From NCBI RefSeq assembly GCF_000820765.1, contig NZ_CCYH01000016.1, forward strand, positions 1 to 64,000: a DNA stretch of 64,000 nucleotides. The letters are read 5' to 3'. Shown here in pieces: positions 61,402 through 64,000 of the stretch. How positions within the stretch are numbered: the first letter of the stretch is position 1; each line of letters starts with the position of its first letter. The notes under the pieces were generated by a model. The model saw nothing but the letters and a program-made list of their open reading frames with translations. It made no database searches and had not been told where the DNA came from. The stretch comes from Candidatus Soleaferrea massiliensis AP7. GTDB taxonomy: Bacteria > Bacillota > Clostridia > Oscillospirales > Ruminococcaceae. The translations under genes and the position numbers were made by a program.

Positions 61402-61826
61402 AGTTGTTCCTCTCTAAAACCAATCGGTGCTAATCAAAATATATACCTCTATTATAAGGCGGAAAGCAACAAAATTCAAGCGTATTCGTCGTTTTGCCGC
61501 GGAATAGTTCGTGTTGTCTTTTTTTAATGAACCTGGGTCCATCTGTTCAGCGTTTTTATTGGATTGTCACATCGCCAACAAGGCTTTGGGCTCCCAAAAT
61601 TATAACGGTACGGATTATATCCTGTCTGGCTTTGCAGGAGCATAACGATTAAAAAGCAATGGCGGTTGGAACTGCGTGTTTTATCCGGCATAAAAGGAAT
61701 CCAGTGTTGTCAGTGAACCGCATCAGCCAACGGTTCGATTTGTAAAAAACACCATGCTTATAATTATGATGCCGGGTTGAAAGATATTTGTCGGGGACCA
61801 AATATATCCATTGCCGCAAGTCCCAG
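61402..61826. other. Intergenic region upstream of the guaA paralogue
   Basis: It is AT-rich, with the Hpt promoter on the minus strand presumably near 61420-61470. No gene is supported. Confidence 0.5.
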
Positions 61827-61873
61827 GTATCGCATATCATCCGTTTGACAAAACAGATGATATGCGATACAAT
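61827..61873 (+). promoter_or_regulatory. Promoter of guaA paralogue embedded in a 15-bp dyad
   Basis: GTATCGCATATCATC (61827-61841) and its exact complement (61856-61870) flank a loop that contains the -35 TTGACA (61845-61850). The -10 TACAAT (61868-61873) lies at a 17-bp spacing and overlaps the right arm. This is a strong candidate operator. Confidence 0.75.
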
Positions 61874-61893
61874 AAAGAACACTATTATCGTGT

Positions 61894-61918
61894 AAAAACG
61901 CCGGGATGCGGCGTTTTT
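61894..61918 (+). terminator. Attenuator-like hairpin in the leader of the guaA paralogue
   Basis: AAAAACGCC and GGCGTTTTT pair around a 7-nt loop. It ends with five T, 33 nt before the start codon and about 15 nt after the predicted transcription start. Confidence 0.6.
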
Positions 61919-61950
61919 ACAACTTTATCGACAAAGAAAGGCGGAGATTC

Positions 61951-63243
61951 ATGAAGCAGGACATGATCGTTATTTTAGACTTGGGCAGTACGGAGAACAC
62001 CACGCTGGCCCGTGCAATCCGTGATTTGGGCGTATACAGCGAGATCTATCCCCACGATATCACAGCAAAGGAGTTAGCGGCGCTCCCCAATGTAAAGGGC
62101 GTCATCCTGAACGGGGGAGAAAACCGTGTTGTGGACGGCACGGCAGTGGACGTCTGCGATGAAATTTACACGGCGGGCTGTCCGGTCATCGCCGTCGACC
62201 ATCCCGGCGCAAAATGTGAAGGAATCTTTGCATCGCTGCCGGATGAAGCGGCGCTCAAGGCATTTGTGTTCGACACCTGCGGCGCGCAGGCGAACTGGAA
62301 TATGAAAAACTTTGTTGAAGACCAGGTCGAGCTGGTCCGCCGTCAGATCGGGGATAAAAAGGTTCTCCTGGCGCTGTCCGGCGGCGTGGATTCCTCTGTA
62401 GTGGCCGCGTTGCTGCTCAAAGCGGTCGGCAGCCAGCTGGTCTGTGTCCATGTCAACCATGGACTGATGCGCAAGGATGAATCGGAAAACGTCGTCAAGG
62501 TGTTTCAGGATGAGCTGAAGGCCAATCTGGTCTATGTGGACGCCACCGACCGGTTCCTTGGAAAACTGGCGGATGTGTCCGATCCGGAGGAGAAGCGGAA
62601 GATCATCGGCAGTGAGTTTATCCGCGTGTTCGAGGAGGAGGCCAGAAAGCTCGACGGCATCGATTTCCTCGGACAGGGAACGATCTACCCGGATATCATC
62701 GAGAGCGGCACCAAAACGGCCAAGGTCGTCAAATCGCATCACAATGTGGGAGGCCTGCCGGAAGATCTGCAGTTCGAGCTGGTGGAACCGCTGAAACAGC
62801 TCTTCAAGGATGAGGTGCGCGCCTGCGGCGTGGAGCTGGGTCTGCCCGCGGAGATGGTCTACCGTCAACCGTTCCCGGGCCCGGGACTGGGTGTGCGCTG
62901 CCTGGGCGCCATCACCAAGGAGCGCCTGGAAGCGGTGCGGGAATCCGATGCCATCCTGCGCGAGGAGTTCGAAAAAGCTGGCCTTGACAAAAAGGTCTGG
63001 CAGTACTTCACGGTTGTGCCCGACTTTAAATCGGTCGGCGTCAAAAACAATGCCAGATGCTTTGAATATCCGGTCATCATCCGTGCGGTCAACACCGTGG
63101 ACGCCATGACGGCCACCATTGAACAGATTGACTGGCCTGTCCTGCTGAAGATCACCGACAGGATCCTGCATGAGGTGGAGCATGTCAACCGTGTGTGCTA
63201 TGATCTCTCACCGAAGCCGACCGCCACAATTGAATGGGAATAA
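61951..63243 (+). CDS. GMP synthase paralogue lacking the glutaminase active site
   Basis: This 430-residue protein is homologous to GuaA over its whole length, but its amidotransferase domain is about 80 residues shorter. The start aligns (MIVILDLGSTENTTLARAIRDLGVYSEIYPHD). Where the nucleophile loop GICYG should be there is VIAVDHPGAKCEG, and the segment carrying the catalytic His/Glu (FHPEV) is missing. The pyrophosphatase domain is complete, with ALSGGVDSS (141-149), GQGTIYPDIIESG and [10 protein letters not shown], and the end TIEWE is intact. It should use free ammonia, or another nucleophile or partner. The ATG at 61951 follows GGCGGAG. Confidence 0.9.
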   Translation: MKQDMIVILDLGSTENTTLARAIRDLGVYSEIYPHDITAKELAALPNVKGVILNGGENRVVDGTAVDVCDEIYTAGCPVIAVDHPGAKCEGIFASLPDEAALKAFVFDTCGAQANWNMKNFVEDQVELVRRQIGDKKVLLALSGGVDSSVVAALLLKAVGSQLVCVHVNHGLMRKDESENVVKVFQDELKANLVYVDATDRFLGKLADVSDPEEKRKIIGSEFIRVFEEEARKLDGIDFLGQGTIYPDIIESGTKTAKVVKSHHNVGGLPEDLQFELVEPLKQLFKDEVRACGVELGLPAEMVYRQPFPGPGLGVRCLGAITKERLEAVRESDAILREEFEKAGLDKKVWQYFTVVPDFKSVGVKNNARCFEYPVIIRAVNTVDAMTATIEQIDWPVLLKITDRILHEVEHVNRVCYDLSPKPTATIEWE

Positions 63244-63247
63244 AGAT

Positions 63248-63700
63248 ATGAATGGTACAACCTTGGCGCAGGGACAAGCGTTTGCAAGCAGAGCAGAGAT
63301 CAGCAAGCTGTTGGGAGGAAATGCTCAAAGCGGAATCACATTGGCAAGCAAAACGAAGGCAATCCTGTTGTTTAAAAATGAAAAGGAGCTGTATTCTGAT
63401 TATTTTTATCCAAAAGGTTCATATGACCATTGTATGTATACTGGGATTGGCAGGACCGGACATCAAGATAGCTTAGAGAATAAAATGTATGATCTAAATA
63501 CGGCGGTACTATCCCATAAGAAACAAGGGAGACCGTTGTTGTTATTTGATAAGAAGAACGGAAGTTATCATTTTATCGGAGAATATGAGTTGACCGAAAC
63601 GCATCAAAATATCCAGCCGGATGACAATCATTCACTTCGCAGAGTATTTGTTTTTCACCTAAAAAAAGTTTCAGACTTTATTGAACTGATTTTTGATTAA
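63248..63700 (+). CDS. Small protein resembling SRA-like/ScoMcrA N-terminal domain
   Basis: This 150-residue protein starts 4 nt after the guaA paralogue. RAEISKLLGGNAQSGITLASKTKAILLF, then DHCMYTGIGRTGHQDSLENKMYDLN and RPLLLFDKKNGSYHFIGEYELTET follow the order of motifs in SRA-like domains of ScoMcrA-type restriction proteins (GG..GI, YTGEGxxGDQ, LF..G.Y.GE). Those domains read modified DNA bases. No nuclease domain is attached and the ribosome site is weak. The gene is more AT-rich than guaA. Function as a reader of modified or phosphorothioated DNA is inference. Confidence 0.6.
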   Translation: MNGTTLAQGQAFASRAEISKLLGGNAQSGITLASKTKAILLFKNEKELYSDYFYPKGSYDHCMYTGIGRTGHQDSLENKMYDLNTAVLSHKKQGRPLLLFDKKNGSYHFIGEYELTETHQNIQPDDNHSLRRVFVFHLKKVSDFIELIFD

Positions 63701-63742
63701 CTGCATCACAACTGAGCGGTCTTGTGTCTGGAGGGAATTTCT

Positions 63743-64000
63743 ATGCATGGTTCTTATGTAAAACAACGGGACAGAAAAAGGGGATTTACTCTGACGGAGC
63801 TGCTCATTGTCATCGCGATCATCGCGATTCTGCTGGCCATTGCCATTCCATTCTTCAGCGATATGATCAAAAAAGCCCAGGATACTGCCTGTTCGGCCAA
63901 TCGAAGAAGCGCATACGGCGAATTGAATGCGGAGAGGATGCTCAATTCCAATGCGGATCTGAACGCGATTCTTGCAAAGTATCAGGGAACCTGCCCAAGC
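63743..64000 (+). CDS. Type IV prepilin-like protein (partial, 3' end outside window)
   Basis: The first 86 codons of this gene are visible. KQRDRKRGFTLTELLIVIAIIAILLAIAIPFF is a class III prepilin signal: a short basic leader, cleavage between Gly and Phe, Glu at +5 of the mature protein and a hydrophobic helix. Then follows DMIKKAQDTACSANRRSAYGELNAE. GGAGGG lies before the ATG. It could be a pseudopilin of a competence or secretion system; neighbours are outside the window. Confidence 0.88.
   Translation, partial: MHGSYVKQRDRKRGFTLTELLIVIAIIAILLAIAIPFFSDMIKKAQDTACSANRRSAYGELNAERMLNSNADLNAILAKYQGTCPS

Overview
The window reads as a chromosome segment of a spore-forming, anaerobic, fairly GC-rich member of the Clostridia, probably near the Oscillospiraceae (inference). 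Supporting genes are spoIIE, both dipicolinate synthase subunits, a CotH-kinase protein with a dockerin-like C-terminus, a class D-like sortase, the Prp/extended-L27 system, and the Clostridia-type order cmk-plsC-ispH/S1. No rRNA or tRNA gene was recognised.

Layout. 0.3-7.3 kb: a sodium-coupled transporter, tcdA, a sortase mini-operon (membrane protein, sortase, candidate anchored substrate), then a small RHH-like protein with an orphan CpsC/CpsD-like pair whose ATPase half has lost its P-loop. 8-12 kb: aminotransferase-trpS and an apparently autoregulated MerR regulator. 12-19 kb: spoIIE, class II aldolase, ogg, and a lipoprotein full of DnaJ-type CXXCXGXG motifs. 19-24.7 kb: rplU-prp-rpmA, obgE, mrnC, an Asn/Ser/Gln-rich small protein, an rRNA m5C methyltransferase and a VOC protein. 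25-27.4 kb: a SIR2-like/TPR protein beside an IS200/IS605-like hairpin, a likely defence gene. 27.4-36.4 kb (minus strand): an IspH-S1 fusion, plsC, cmk, an aldo/keto reductase, a BaiN-like flavoprotein, an RpiR regulator and dpaAB. 37-45 kb: CotH/dockerin protein, an EF-G paralogue, an SLH-like surface protein and a complete guaA.

45.1-52.7 kb is an integrative mobilizable element inserted in the 3' end of guaA. The 13-bp sequence CGAGTGGGAATAA flanks it at 45104 and 52695. It carries an XRE repressor, an excisionase-like gene, a tyrosine integrase, MobC-like, RepA-like and MobV genes, an iteron-like cluster, and an ArsR-ArsP-thioredoxin cargo with two matching operators. Just beyond attR is a very AT-rich two-gene unit, DUF262 plus a HEPN-fold protein with an Rx4H motif. 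It is a strong candidate defence or toxin-antitoxin module.

55-61.4 kb encodes a phosphorelay (Hpt protein and two hybrid kinases) with no DNA-binding regulator beside it. 61.9-64 kb has a second guaA paralogue that lacks the glutaminase catalytic centre, then a small protein resembling SRA-like (ScoMcrA-type) modified-DNA readers, and a type IV prepilin-like gene cut by the window edge.

Also notable are two unrelated degenerate tandem arrays (about 66 bp and about 52.5 bp periods), a dispersed repeat present twice, and a 42-bp perfect palindrome.
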